Source of the DNA: Camelus bactrianus
Lineage: Eukaryota > Chordata > Mammalia > Artiodactyla > Camelidae
Reading direction: 5' to 3'
DNA: 64,000 bases
Assembly (NCBI RefSeq): GCF_048773025.1
Contig: NC_133545.1
Location: forward strand, 10,930,001-10,994,000
This document shows positions 49,753 through 60,840 of this stretch, piece by piece. Numbering within the stretch: the first letter of the stretch is position 1; each line of letters opens with the position of its first letter. A program made the position numbers and the translations under genes. A model generated the notes under the pieces. The model did no database searches, was not told the DNA's origin, and saw only the letters and a list, made by a program, of their open reading frames with translations.

Positions 49753-49797
49753 CTCCCCCAGGAGGCAGGGGGTTACCCAGAGGAGCCTGATGTCCAC
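49753..49797 (-). pseudogene. Leader-exon relic of a TRBV17-like gene
   Basis: The minus strand translates as VDIRLLWVTPCLLGE, followed by GTGACA where a GTGAGT donor is expected. This resembles the human TRBV17 leader (MDIWLLCWVTLCLLAAG), with the start ATG changed to GTG, a codon lost and a degraded donor. The place is right too, between TRBV16 and TRBV19. No V exon follows where it should. A poly-T tract (49409-49431) and other repeat-like sequence occupy the space, although a weak EDSAIGYC reading near 49220-49260 might be a scrap of FR3. The subgroup rests on fifteen residues and is tentative. Confidence 0.5.
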
Positions 49798-50459
49798 GGC
49801 AAGATCAGCGGCAGGATGAACTTTCCAGCAATGGTGTCTGATGCTCATCAGCGAAGAGGAATGGAAGTTCTGGGCTCTCTCGGCAACACCCCCAGCCGCG
49901 GGGGCACCGCCTACAGGAGAGGGGGACTCCTTCGTCCAAATGTTGGACCTCTTGTTTATTTTGTAACATGGAGGATGTAAACAGGCTCCAGTCTCACGTG
50001 AGGGTTCTTAGGGAAGTTGAAGTTTGAGGAAATCATATGAAAAAGGAAAAAGGGAAAAGAGGAGAGTGGTTAGGGATAGGACAGGTGGGAAGTGCTGGAA
50101 GGGAAGGACTAAAACCTGACACAAACGTACGCTTCAGGAGCGCGAGAGCCAGAAACTAACGGAACATTGTAAATCAACAATACGCCAGTCAAAAAAAGCA
50201 AAACAAAAAAATTTAAAATAAGTAAGAGCAAGAAGAAAATTGTAGAGCCATACACTAGGATTGTAATTTTATCAATCTTACAAATTTCTCTTGGTAAAAG
50301 GTCTCAACCTTTAATATGAACAAAAATCGCCAGGGGCTTGGAAAAATAATATGTACTCCTATAACTCACCTCCAGAAAGTCTGACTCTGAAATTCTGACT
50401 CTGTCCTAGAATTTACCTGCTTACCCTAACCCTCAGTGAGGCAGGTGGTCTCAGACCTC

Positions 50460-50461
<2 letters not shown>

Positions 50462-50493
<32 letters not shown>
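50462..50493. repeat. Poly-T tract
   Basis: About 32 thymines, probably the tail of an antisense retroposon. Similar tracts lie at 49409-49431 and 56050-56072, and a poly-A tract at 41586-41616. Confidence 0.75.
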
Positions 50494-50494
<1 letters not shown>

Positions 50495-52208
50495 GTAGAG
50501 ATTCTTAATAGGCTAAACTAATTAAAAAAAAAAAAAAAGAGAGACCACTTTATTAAATTACATGTTAAAATTTAAATAGAACAAGAAGAATGTTCCTGGG
50601 AAAGGGAATATTTAATGGATAGATTTAGGTCCTGGAAATTGCATTTAAAAAAAGAATCAACAGGAAATAAGAAACCAAATTGAAAACAATGTGAATGAAG
50701 CTGAGGGAGGAGAATTTCCCAGGGCTTAGGGTATAGTCAGTATTGGCAAATGCTTCAAAGCGATCACACCAGTCAGAGAAACAGAAATAAGTCTTTGTCC
50801 CAGCAAGCATATAATTTTAGTCCTCAGAAGAATAGTTTCATAAGAATGGAAGTAGTCCCCCCAAAGCAGAAGACGGCATTCAAAGCACTGACTCCTCTGT
50901 GACAAAAGCAAAGGGGTTAGTTACTGAGTAAGACTTGGATTTGGAGAAGAGCAAAAATGGACAGTAAGGAACATTCACTTTTGAGCTGCTGTTTCAAGGG
51001 GTCCGAATGAAGTTTTGCCTGGGACAAAAGTATATTTGGACTTCTGGGAGTAAGACAAGTGGGTTCAGCTTATACTGAAATAAGAGCAGATGTGACTGGG
51101 AAGAGTATACAAACTTTTCTAGAGATGAGTGGTGGGTGGCATAGAAATAATCAGTTTTGTAAAGAGATCATCAAATTTTAGAGGAGGTGTTTTGAATCCT
51201 TTATCTGCTCTACAGAATTGCATGGATCTCCCTAGGTAGGGGTAAAGCCACAACGCCTGCTTTCACCTACACTGATGTGGAATTATTGTCTCACTACAGT
51301 TTGGACCACACACCTGAGGGCTTTTCAACTGTCTGCATATCAATTTGCAGTTGCACATCAGATGTGTTTCCACTGAGTACATACATATTCATCTGTCTCC
51401 TTCCTCAACTCCATAGAAGCTAATTAGTGACCGGGGGGAGGAGGGGTCTGACATTATCACACTTAAAATTAGCACGCTTTTTGTGTGACTTGGATTTAAC
51501 TCCTAAAAAAGAAATTAACCAGAGTCTTCACTTGGTCTGATATTATTCTAAAAACTAAGGATTTGGTCGCTCCTCTGATCCTTTCTCTTTTCCTAGGTTT
51601 TTTGTATCCAGCAAAAGCAAGTTATCCTTCACCCCTCCCACGTGGTGGATATCTCTTGGGTGTCCTGGCCCCTAATTAGAGAACTGAACTCCACTCTTTG
51701 GAATTCTTGATGCATAAGGTCAAAGTCACAGACTCTCAGCTGCCATGTTGTTCAAAATAACTCAACCCATTTGGCTAATGTTGAGTTTTCTAGAAGCACA
51801 GTTTTTAGCAAAACAGAATCTTTTTTTTTTTTTCCTATTTTCTGGATTTGTAATCTAGCATGAGAGAAGGCTGATCCTTCTCAATGTGGCTGGAAGGCTG
51901 ACGTCTGAATCTATAATCATCTCATAACTACGCAATTTAAGAAATGAAGGAGGCGGTCTATAATAAGGGAGAACAAACGGAGCCAACACAGTGGGAAAAG
52001 AAATGAGCTGTCGAATGTGCCATGTCACAGGTTCAGGACTTCAGTCTGGTTTCTTCCAGAGAAAATCCTATGTTCTTGTTTTGGGGTTTCATAGGATATG
52101 CTTTAACATTGCAAGAAATTTCCATATGGCTTATGACAGCTCTAGTTAGTTTCTGTTATTTCCTCTTTCAACCTGCTACACCACCTGCTTCCTGAGCTGG
52201 GCCAGGAT

Positions 52209-52247
52209 GAGTTTGTGCATTAAGATCAGCTAATACTTACCACTGTG
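52209..52247 (-). other. 23-RSS of TRBV16
   Basis: Heptamer CACAGTG (52241-52247), 23-bp spacer, nonamer CACAAACTC (52209-52217). Confidence 0.9.
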
Positions 52248-52701
52248 GATTCACTGCTGGCACAGAGATACACAGCTGAATCCTGCAGCGCCGCAGGCTG
52301 GATCTTCAGGGTACAGGATGAGTTTTGGTAGCACACAGCTGAAAACCTCTCCTTGGGCATCCCTGTTTTATCAAGTTCATTATTATTTTGGAAGGAAATC
52401 AAGAACTTGAACTCTTTTGCTGGGATCTGTTGATACCAGCAAACATAATTGTGTCCCTTTCTTGGGACACAGTACATTTCCGCTTTCTGTCCTGTCCCTT
52501 TGACCAGGTGCCCGGGAGTCTGGGTGACTTCTGCTTCAAGGAAGCCTGTGAAGAAAGCACACAGAAGTTGGAGCCTTCGTCCCTAAGGGAGTCGGCTGAC
52601 ATGGACAACAGGCTACGAGCAGGGGGCTGACAAGATCAGGACAGGAACTTACCTGCACCCAGGAGACAAAGGACCATGAGGCCGAGGACCGTTTGGCACA
52701 T
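52248..52701 (-). CDS. TRBV16: T-cell receptor beta variable gene, TRBV16 subgroup, intact
   Basis: TCR beta V segment. The leader exon is 52653-52701 (MCQTVLGLMVLCLLGAG, donor GTAAGT). The V exon is 52248-52545 after an AG acceptor at 52546-52547, joining as GFLEAEVTQTPGHLVKGTGQ. Anchors: Cys in AEMYC, Trp in YVCWYQQIP, Cys in AVYLCASSE. An extra Cys sits directly before the conserved Trp, where human TRBV16 has Phe. EFKFLISFQN, TGMPKERFSA and [11 protein letters not shown] match human TRBV16, and the gene follows TRBV15 in the expected order. No lesion is seen, and the RSS is close to consensus. Confidence 0.9.
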
Positions 52702-52773
52702 GGCAGAATCAGGAAAAGAGCAGAGGCATGTGGCTTTCTCCGAGGTTCTTTCTTCCCGGTGAGCAGCTTCTCT

Positions 52774-52781
52774 GTGACGTG
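52774..52781 (-). promoter_or_regulatory. CRE-like promoter element of TRBV16
   Basis: ACGTCA core on the minus strand, about 75 bp upstream of the TRBV16 ATG. Confidence 0.5.
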
Positions 52782-54634
52782 CCCACTTCCTAGAACCGAG
52801 CAGTCTTTATATAAAGGCACACTTGCTTTTGTCACAGAGAAATCACTCCTTCAGATGCCGCCTTCAACTTGTTCATGGAATACTTCCATTCCTTATACTC
52901 TTAGGAAGTTATTTCCCTAAAGATTAGCATTGTATACTTACCGGGGGAAGAACTTACGTTCGCTTCTCTGCCTGCTTGTCTTGGAAGCGTTTGACAGTAT
53001 TGACTATCGACTATGTGCTAAGTCCTGGAAATTTCTCTTCCTTCAACTTCATTCACATCATTTTCAACTACAATTCTTATTTCCTGTCCTTTCTTTATTT
53101 TTATTTTATTCTTTGATTTTTAATATTTTTTATTTGCAGTTCCCAGAACTGAAATCTATCCATTAAATTTAGAATCCTGCTCTGCACAAGTGAAAACCAA
53201 ATGGAATATATGACACAACTCAGTCACTGGAAAACAGGCAGCACAGGGCTCTGATTTGTCTCAAGTCAGAAACAAATGGGGGCAGTGTCTACACACAATG
53301 AGGAGGGAAAAACAGAGCCTGTAAATCTTCTGAGTTGATGAGATAGAAGTGAAAAGTTGAAACAAAGGCAGCTAGAAGCTGTGAGGAAGACCGCCAGAGA
53401 GGAAGGAGCCACAGCAGAACGCCGAAAATCTTCACAGGGATCAAAACCAATTTTTGTCTCAGCAATAAGCTGTGTCTGTGTAGATGGAACTTTAAAAACA
53501 TAGAGGGAGACTGCAGAAAAGCTTAAAGCTTCAGCAGGATCCCCAGAATGGTCACCCTTTTGTAGCGGGACAAAATGAGGCTAGAGCAGGAGTGGGCAAG
53601 TCACAGCCCGGGGTCTGGCTGCCTTTTACGTAGACGGTTGTACTGGGGTGAGAGTCACTTCCAAGATGGCAGCAGGAGGAGCTTTAAGTATCTGATTTCC
53701 AGAGAAAAAACCGTAACCTGAAAATTTAGGAACAAGCATTTAAAACCTCCGAAAATTATCCTACGAGCATACAGCAAATGGAGAAACAGTCACTCAAGAC
53801 AATCTACTAAATCTCAGGAGGAGCAGTGAGAGTCGGTGGCTTCTGAGCCATGACTCCCCGCCTCCACCAGCCCAAGCTCTGTGGCAGGAGCTCTAACCCA
53901 CGTGGATGTGGTCCAGAACTCAGGGATCCCCCAGGTTCTCCCCAGGGAGGGACAGGCTGCCAGGCCCTCTCATCCCCACCAGCCCTGCAGTGTAGAAATT
54001 CTGTTTCTGGCCATTACAGCCCCGAGGTCTGGGGTCCCTTCTTCCACCCAGCACCCACTCATAGCGTGGACTCTCTACTCCAGGAACAGTGGGCCAAGAA
54101 GACGAGTCCCCAGCCTTCCTCTTCCTGGCTTGCTCATAGCATGGAGAGTCCACGCTGGGAGGGGCAAGTCAAGAAGACCAGGGCATCCTACCCCACCCAG
54201 GGACCCACTCAGAGAGCAGGGGTATCATTTCAAGGGAAGTGCATCCCTGTCTCTGCCCTGGCCCTGAAGCAGCGGGCTAGGGCGAGAGGCGGGCCACAAG
54301 GACACAGAGCTTCATAGCTCTCCTTTGCCTTAAGGATCTGCCCAGCTTTGCTGCCATTTCTTAGAACTGTGCTGCAGCCTAAGACCTGCTTTCCTTCCTT
54401 CCTCTCTTTGCCTCCTTTTCCTACCTCACTCCTTCCCGTCAGGGTCACAGATCTCCATCTCCCAGCCGCCTCCCATTTTCTCCCACAGCCATTTTCTCTA
54501 ATAAATCCCTCGCAAGACTAACCCAAGCTTGGTATCAGCTTCTTAGAGGACTTGAATTAAGGCAGCTTTCTTAAGGGCCATCAGTATTAAACTCCGCTGA
54601 AATAACAGATATTCGTAACAAATAAAATGATAGT

Positions 54635-54737
54635 CCAGAAAATAGTTGGTTCCTGTAAGCCCATCTGATGGCACTGGATCTGCACAGAAGCTCTCTCTTC
54701 CAAGATTCCCTGGTTTGACTGCTGGGAAATGACATTG
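54635..54737 (-). pseudogene. TRBV20/TRBV29-like V-exon relic (FR1-CDR1 only)
   Basis: After an acceptor-like TTTACATTCAG (ending at 54738) the minus strand reads NVISQQSNQGILEERASVQIQC, then HQMGLQEPTIFW. The Cys-to-Trp spacing and the VISQ-to-Cys spacing equal those of TRBV20, and residues such as SQ, RASV, IQC and Q..TI.FW are shared with TRBV20 and TRBV29. Similarity stops abruptly at the Trp (54635-54637). The rest of FR2, CDR2, FR3, the leader and the RSS are missing, and an L1 3' fragment abuts on the 5' side. Its place between TRBV16 and TRBV15 is not where a TRBV20 or TRBV29 gene is expected. Confidence 0.55.
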
Positions 54738-54799
54738 CTGAATGTAAATGAGAGAAGGCAGAGGAGGCCAAACGTGGGATGACTCAGAACCGCAGAAGA

Positions 54800-54960
54800 A
54801 ACCACTGACCCCTGGATAAATGGAATCACGTAGCGCCTGTCCTTCTGTGACTGGCTTATCGCTCAGCGTAATGTCCTCAGGGTTTATCTGTGTTGTCTTG
54901 AATTGCAGCATTTCCTTCCCTTCAGCTGTATGTATACACCATATTGTACTTACAGTTTTG
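54800..54960 (-). repeat. L1 3' UTR-like fragment, antisense
   Basis: CTTCTGTGACTGGCTTATCG, then CTCAGCGTAATGTCCTCAGG, is antisense L1 3' text. It adjoins the TRBV20/29-like relic. Confidence 0.6.
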
Positions 54961-56736
54961 TGAGGAAGGTAAAGCTCATGTTAAGTGTTCTGACCACAAT
55001 AAAAATTTTTTTTTATTTTATTCTTTCTCCTTTGCTGTCTCCAAACTCTCAGAGCATCCAACATCACAACCTCCCATTTTTTCTATCAGATTCCCCCAAG
55101 AATTTCATTCCCTCCTTCCCTAAATGTGTCCTCACATTTTTAGTGACCGTCACACGCCCTGGAGGACAAGACAGTTCCCTGCCACTCTGCTTATCGACAG
55201 CAAACCATATCGACCACATCGGCAGCCCCTTTCCCTCTTCTCCTCCCCCATCACATCTCCCAAAACCGTCCACGTATGAGGATCAGACGGGGCACCCGGA
55301 ACAGCAAGAGCATCTGTATCTCCAGTCCCGGGTCTCACCTTCCCTTCATCTGGACCAGAAAAGAGACGTGTCTGTTCTCTTCATTTCTCTCCTTGTATTT
55401 GCGAGGATGTGGCGTGTTTACAGAATCGGAGGGCGGGCTCCTCCGCCCCCTGGTGGAATGCTTTGGCCATTCACTCAAGATACATCCGTTTTATACATAG
55501 GCTGTATCCTGGAAATAGGGTAAGTGAGAAGAGACCCCAGAGAAACCTGGCCTGAATACTTAATTTTATAGAAGAAAAAATTTTAATCTAGGCAGAAGAA
55601 TAAAGAGACACAAGCTTTAATCATTAGTAGGCAAAGGGTTGCAAATGTGTGGAAAGCAGGACATTGAAGTTAGAGGGTCGTTAGCCCAGCTGACAGTTTA
55701 TAGCTGCCCTGGTTTTCACTTAACAGCACCAGAATTGGATGCTGGGTAGCACCTCTCGGCCTCTTGATGAGAGACTTGGAAGCTTGTGGTGTTGCTCGTG
55801 AGCATATGTGGCGACGGAATAACTACTGCACATTCGGACCATGTACGTGTTCCTCAAAATTAAAGCGGGCACACATCCTCATCTTCTGAGTCCAGCATCG
55901 CTCACCAATGACAATTCCTTCTCCCAGGGGTGAACTGTATTCACTCCTGCATCCATGTATTCAATCAGCCATCATAAATGTTTCAGTCTAGTAAAGGGTG
56001 TAAGTCACGTATCGGCCTTTAGAAAGTTGTTCTGGTCGATTGCAGGAGTCTTTTTTTTTTTTTTTTTTTTTTCCAGACGAGCTGCAGCATTTGATATTAT
56101 TTATTAACATGAAAAACAGAGGGCAAACTCTAGTCATTTCAATATATCTTCCATAGCACTGCTTCTAGCTTTTGATATAAGTCCTATTGATTCCACTTAA
56201 ATGGTTCAGAGACAGATCTGTATCCGGCAGGATAGTTAAATACATTGTGAATAATGCATGCTCCAGGTGAGTCACTTGTCTTCAAATCTGGCACAAATTT
56301 TAGCAGTTCTCATTTTCCCTACTTGATGAGAAAACTCTGAGACCACATTAGCATGCCTACGAGGGCAGTTTCTTCCCCTAAAGGCAGGGATTCGTGAGAG
56401 TGGGGCAACCTCTCACCTGGGCCTGTCAACATGTTTCTAACTCTCCAACTTAGATTAAACAAACAAACAAACAAAAACCAAAGGAAGAAAGTTCCTATTT
56501 ATCTACTGAAGAGAACCGAACAGGTGATTAAGGCGTCCCAGGAAATTACCACAAACTGAACGTCGGGTAAGAGGAACCACTTTTCCCACTCTTGGCATAA
56601 CTGTTGATGGTTTCTGTAGGTTTATGCCCCACTTCTATCTACAAAGGCGATCACGACAGTCAGAAACCCACTTCCTCCTGTGGTTGTAAGAAGGGAGGGA
56701 GGTCTTCACAAGACCCTTGGATCTGGGAAACAGAGA

Positions 56737-56775
56737 GGTTTATGAACAGAGGGGAGGGAACCCTTCAGCTCTGTG
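56737..56775 (-). other. 23-RSS of TRBV15
   Basis: Heptamer CACAGAG (56769-56775), 23-bp spacer, nonamer TCATAAACC (56737-56745). Confidence 0.87.
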
Positions 56776-57230
56776 TCTCTACTGCTGGCACAGAGATACA
56801 TGGCCGAGTCCCCCACGCCTGCCGAGCGGATGTCCAGAGAACAGGAAGAGGTGTTGAGCCGCCTGGACTGGAAATTGTCAGTGGTGTCGGTTTCCCTGTT
56901 TAACTGTGTATCGTAGTAGTAAAGCAGCAGTTTTGGTGGTTGGCTGGGCTTTTGTTGGTACCAGTACATGGTATCATGATTCAGAGTCTGAGAACAATTC
57001 AGGGTCACTGGTTTTCCCGTCCTGGTCACCCAGTATCTTGGGGTCTGGTTGACCATGGCACCCACGGGACCTGCAAGGAGAGGAGGAAGATGCTGAGACA
57101 GTAAAGGAGAGTAACGTTGCTGCCACAGAGCTGGGGACGAAATAGCGTTAGTCAGAGATGTCCTTTCTGACCAGGACTCACCTGCTCCAAAGAGACAAAG
57201 GGCCACACAGTGGAGAAGCCTGGGACCCAT
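56776..57230 (-). CDS. TRBV15: T-cell receptor beta variable gene, TRBV15 subgroup, intact
   Basis: TCR beta V segment. The leader exon is 57182-57230 (MGPRLLHCVALCLFGAG, donor GTGAGT). The V exon is 56776-57070 after an AG acceptor at 57071-57072, spliced as GPVGAMVNQTPRYWVTRTG. Anchors: Cys in VTLNC, Trp in TMYWYQQKPSQ, Cys in AMYLCASSR. KPVTL.CSQTLNH, YWYQQK, LLYYYDTQ, DNFQSRR.NTS and GDSAMYLC match human TRBV15. The 111-nt intron is a multiple of three and has no stop in the leader frame, so an unspliced message would also be open. The RSS is acceptable. Confidence 0.93.
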
Positions 57231-58147
57231 GGCAGGGCCAGAACAGGACTGAGGCATCTGTCTGTTCAGCACTCTGGTCTCTGGCCTGGGAGGTGGGACT
57301 TCACTGCATCCCTGGTCCCTCATAGGCGGATGCGCCTGTGATGCTGCTGTTGATTGCAGCACGGCAAGGGCCCTGCTTGCTGTGACACTGTCCACGGCTT
57401 CCTGCTGGGCAGAGGCGCTGGGCTCAGCTGGGTCAGGAAGGAAGTGCTGTGGTGGACCCTGACTTGCCTCTGTTCCTCTATTTGCCGCAGGTCCATCCAG
57501 GCTTCCCCTGCTCAGTCCTCGTTTCCTTCATCCTATAAGGCAGTTTCGAGGTTCCTCATCGCATCAGCAATTTTTGCTGAAGGCTCACTTAGAAACCTGT
57601 TGTGATAGTGACTTTGTGTTTTGCTGTTCCCAACACGGGTGGATGACTGATGTCTGCAAAGTAGCCTGACCTTCATACAGGCATCAAGCCCTGGAATCCC
57701 CCCATGTATATCCACTTTTCAGAGAGTAACTAGGAAATGCTCTATAACTTTTGTCCATCAGTGACACCAGAATACCTCCTTGTGGCCGATAGAAAAGTGC
57801 CTCCAAGCAGCCTTCCTACACTGGCTGGAGGAAATCTGCGAAGGAGAGAGATGCTAGGGCTTAGAAATGTATCTGGCTCCTCATTCTGCTCCTACCAGAG
57901 CCAGAACCCTCCGGCCACCGCAACACCAGGGCCCCGATAAGCCTCACTAAGAATGCCAGCGCCCTATTGCAACAACTGGAAGTGACCTCAGAAATGTCCA
58001 GGACTGGCGGACACACATCTGTATAGAGTGCTGACCCGTGCTTTTCACACTAAGAAATCAGACACAATGGATAAAGGAAAGCTGACTTTATCTGTAACAA
58101 CTGACCTGGCTATTCCACTCTAAAAAGGGATTTTTAAAAGTATTTGG

Positions 58148-58250
58148 GAGGTGGGGGTGGTATAGCTCAGAGGCAGAGCACGTGCCTAGCATGCACATGG
58201 TCCTGGGCTCAATCCCCAGTACTGCCATTAGCAGCAACAACAAAAAAGAC
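58148..58250 (+). repeat. Camelid tRNA-derived SINE
   Basis: GGTGGTATAGCTCAGAGGCA, then CGTGCCTAGCATGCAC and GGTCCTGGGCTCAATCCCC, with a CAACAAAAAA tail. This SINE type is characteristic of camelids and supports the host assignment. Confidence 0.82.
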
Positions 58251-58850
58251 ATCAAGACACCAAGACATTTCCCCCATTTAAGCCTTGATACCAGAGTATT
58301 TCAGCCTTCCAAAGCAACCCCAGTAGCTACAACCAAATGAAGTTTCCAAAGATGAGGATAAAAATACTTGGAAGTAGATTTCTGCTAAACCAATCTATGC
58401 TAACTTAAACTCATTATCCGCATTTCCACCATTGTCAGGGGGCAACCTGCACAGCTGGAGTAAATGCATTTTGATTCACTATTTGTATTTCCATCAGGGA
58501 GACTTGTTTATCCTGTGATAAAAAGGCACGTAAAGATGTTGCCATAAGCATGGTCACAATCGCTCTTACATCCGAGCAGCAAGACAGGCAAGAAACCTGC
58601 TGTGACTTACACCAGCATAACACACACATATTTAAAAAAATAGATTAAATACATTTGCATAGACTGAGTTCTATGTAAGGAGCCCCCAAAATCCCCCAAA
58701 TCACAAATCTCCCCATCCAGATTTTCTGGAAGTACTCTGGTCTTTCAAGAGTTAATTCTAGCTTTTCCTCTCTTCTCTCCCTGGGGGGAGGAGGCAGTGG
58801 GAAAGACTCTTGTTTAGGGCTGCCCAAGCTGAGAGGAGACAGGGCGGATG

Positions 58851-58889
58851 TGGTTTTGCACAGCAAGGACGCGACACTGAAGCACTGTG
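58851..58889 (-). other. 23-RSS of TRBV14
   Basis: Heptamer CACAGTG (58883-58889), 23-bp spacer, nonamer GCAAAACCA (58851-58859). Confidence 0.87.
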
Positions 58890-59325
58890 TCTAGGCTGCT
58901 GGCACAGAAGTAAACCCCCGAGTCCTCTGGCTCTGCAGGGTGGACCTTCAGAGTGGAATACGTCCCTTCAGTCCTTTCGGCAGAGAATCGGTCTTTGAGC
59001 ATCCCCGATGCATCCCGTACAGTGTCTCTTAGGAAGGACATCAGAAACTTCATCTCTTTCCCCACAGCATGTTGGTACCAAACAAGATACTCATGTCCAG
59101 AAACCGGGTCGCATCTCACACTCACGGCCTGTTTCTTCTCTATGACCCTGTGGCTGGGGAACTGAGCGACTCCAGCCAACAGGTGTCCTGGGGGAAGAGA
59201 CGAGAACATAGAATACATGACAAGAATGGACTAGGAAAAGGGCAAAGTGGAGATTTTCAAATTTCTAAGGACTCACTTGCTCCCAGGAGGCAAAGGGACA
59301 CCAAGCTGAGAAGCCTGGAAACCAT
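58890..59325 (-). CDS. TRBV14: T-cell receptor beta variable gene, TRBV14 subgroup, intact
   Basis: TCR beta V segment. The leader exon is 59277-59325 ([16 protein letters not shown], donor A|GTGAGT). The V exon is 58890-59187 after an AG acceptor at 59188-59189. The junction codon becomes Arg, giving [20 protein letters not shown], parallel to human TRBV14 [20 protein letters not shown]. Anchors: Cys in [10 protein letters not shown], Trp in [11 protein letters not shown], Cys in [45 protein letters not shown] confirm the subgroup. The 89-nt leader intron is the shortest in the window. A CRE-like TGACATCA lies about 110 bp upstream. Confidence 0.93.
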
Positions 59326-59435
59326 GGCAGGGCCCAGATAAAAATGAGAACTTTTCCAGGTGAGAGGCCTTGCGAGGGTGAGCAGAAATGAAAGCAAATT
59401 CATATCCTGGTGGCCCCCTAGGTGTGGCCTGGCAG

Positions 59436-59443
59436 TGACATCA
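59436..59443 (-). promoter_or_regulatory. CRE-like promoter element of TRBV14
   Basis: The plus strand reads AGTGACATCACC around this site; TGATGTCA on the minus strand, about 110 bp upstream of the leader ATG. Confidence 0.55.
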
Positions 59444-60079
59444 CCGTGTTAGCCGCTGTCCACCGTCTCAGGAGCTCCCTCTAGGAAAGAACAAATTTTC
59501 TCCATAAAAAAATCACCCCCTTGAGGGGTGATGAAAACCTGATACCCATAAAAATCGGCCTGTTTATGCATTTAAGTAGGTATTAACCTCATCTGTGTTC
59601 CATCTCTACCTCCGTCATCACGTCGCATTCTCCTCTTCCAGCGTGTCAAGTCCCCTCTGCCTCCCTCTTACAGGGGTACGATCGATTGCATTAGGGCCCA
59701 GCCGGATAACCTGGAATAATCTCTCCTTAAGATCTTAATCACACTTGTAAAGTCCATCTTTGCCGTCTAAGGCAACAGTCACAGGTTCCAGGGATGGGGA
59801 CATGGGATGGGGGTCTTTGCGGGGGAAGTGGCACTGGGGGTCATTATTCAGCCAGCCACGCAACACAATATGTTTCGTTGATCAGTTTGGAAATGTTTAT
59901 GGCTATCATTTTCCTGGAATACAAAGGAATCAACTTCAGCTGCAGGCTTCTTGCCCCGCCTGAAGTTTAGGAAGCCGCGGAGTGGAGGCCAAGAAGAAAG
60001 CACTGAGTCGGGGTCTGTCTGAGGGCTCTGAGTCTGGGGAGCAAGGACGATTAACAGCAACATCGCGAGTCAGCTTAAT

Positions 60080-60280
60080 AGAGACTCTGGAGATCCAAAG
60101 GTGGGGAATTTATACATAAATACGTCACAGGGATGTAATACACAGCACAGGGAATGAAGTCAATATTTTATGATAACTTTGTATGGTGAGTAATCTATAA
60201 ATTATTGAATTACGATGTTGTACACCTGAAACTAATATAGTATTTTAAGTCAACTAGACTTCAATTTTAAAAAGCATATA
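60080..60280 (+). repeat. L1 3' end
   Basis: GTAATACACAGCACAGGGAA through GTTGTACACCTGAAACTAAT, in sense orientation. Confidence 0.7.
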
Positions 60281-60584
60281 TGAAATTAAATGGGACTTTT
60301 ATTAATTGTTCTTAAATAATTGTATGTACTATGTATTAATGTATAAAGTATTTCCCCTTTGACAATTTATCTTAAGCATCCCTACCAGAATAAATAAATT
60401 ACCTATTTGGTTTTCTTTTACTTTCTTTGTGCCTGTGAAGGGAAGCACAATACATGCAAATGAGATCAGATCATACATTCTAGGTCCATAACATTTTTTC
60501 AGGGCTTTTGTAGCCATCAAAAGTTTACCTATGATTGATGGATAAAAGTAACAAACTCAATTAAAAAATAAGAAATTCTTTCGG

Positions 60585-60840
60585 TAAAAGAAAAGGGGAG
60601 GGATAAATTGGGAGTTCAGGATTTGCAAATACTGACTGGTATATATAAAATAGATAAACAAGTTTATACTGTATAGCACAGGGAACTATAATTGATATCT
60701 TGTAGTAGCTTATGGTGAAAAGGAATATGAAAACGAATATATGTAGGTTCATGTATGACTGAAGCATTGTGCTGTACACCAGAAACTGACACAACATCGT
60801 AAACTGACTAGACTTCAATAAAAATATTAAAAAATACCTT
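60585..60840 (+). repeat. L1 3' end
   Basis: GGGAGGGATAAATTGGGAGT to CTAGACTTCAATAAAAATAT: a near-complete camelid L1 tail in sense orientation, with a related partial tail following it to 60930. Confidence 0.78.

Larger units (their letters stand above)
48220..52200. other. Gap between the LTR-like repeat and TRBV16, mostly featureless
   Basis: Apart from the TRBV17-like leader relic at 49753-49797, short L1 3' tails (about 49065-49115 and 50150-50220) and homopolymer tracts, nothing is recognised. This is where TRBV18 and the V exon of TRBV17 would be expected, and neither is visible. Confidence 0.5.

Noticed and set aside
53850-54317. 155-codon open frame on the plus strand in GC-rich sequence
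   Set aside because: Overlapping frames on both strands are also open, composition is biased (Pro, Ser, Gly), and no family is recognisable.
54903-55523. 206-codon open frame on the plus strand
   Set aside because: It begins inside an L1 3' fragment and has low-complexity, serine/proline-rich text; no homologue recognised.
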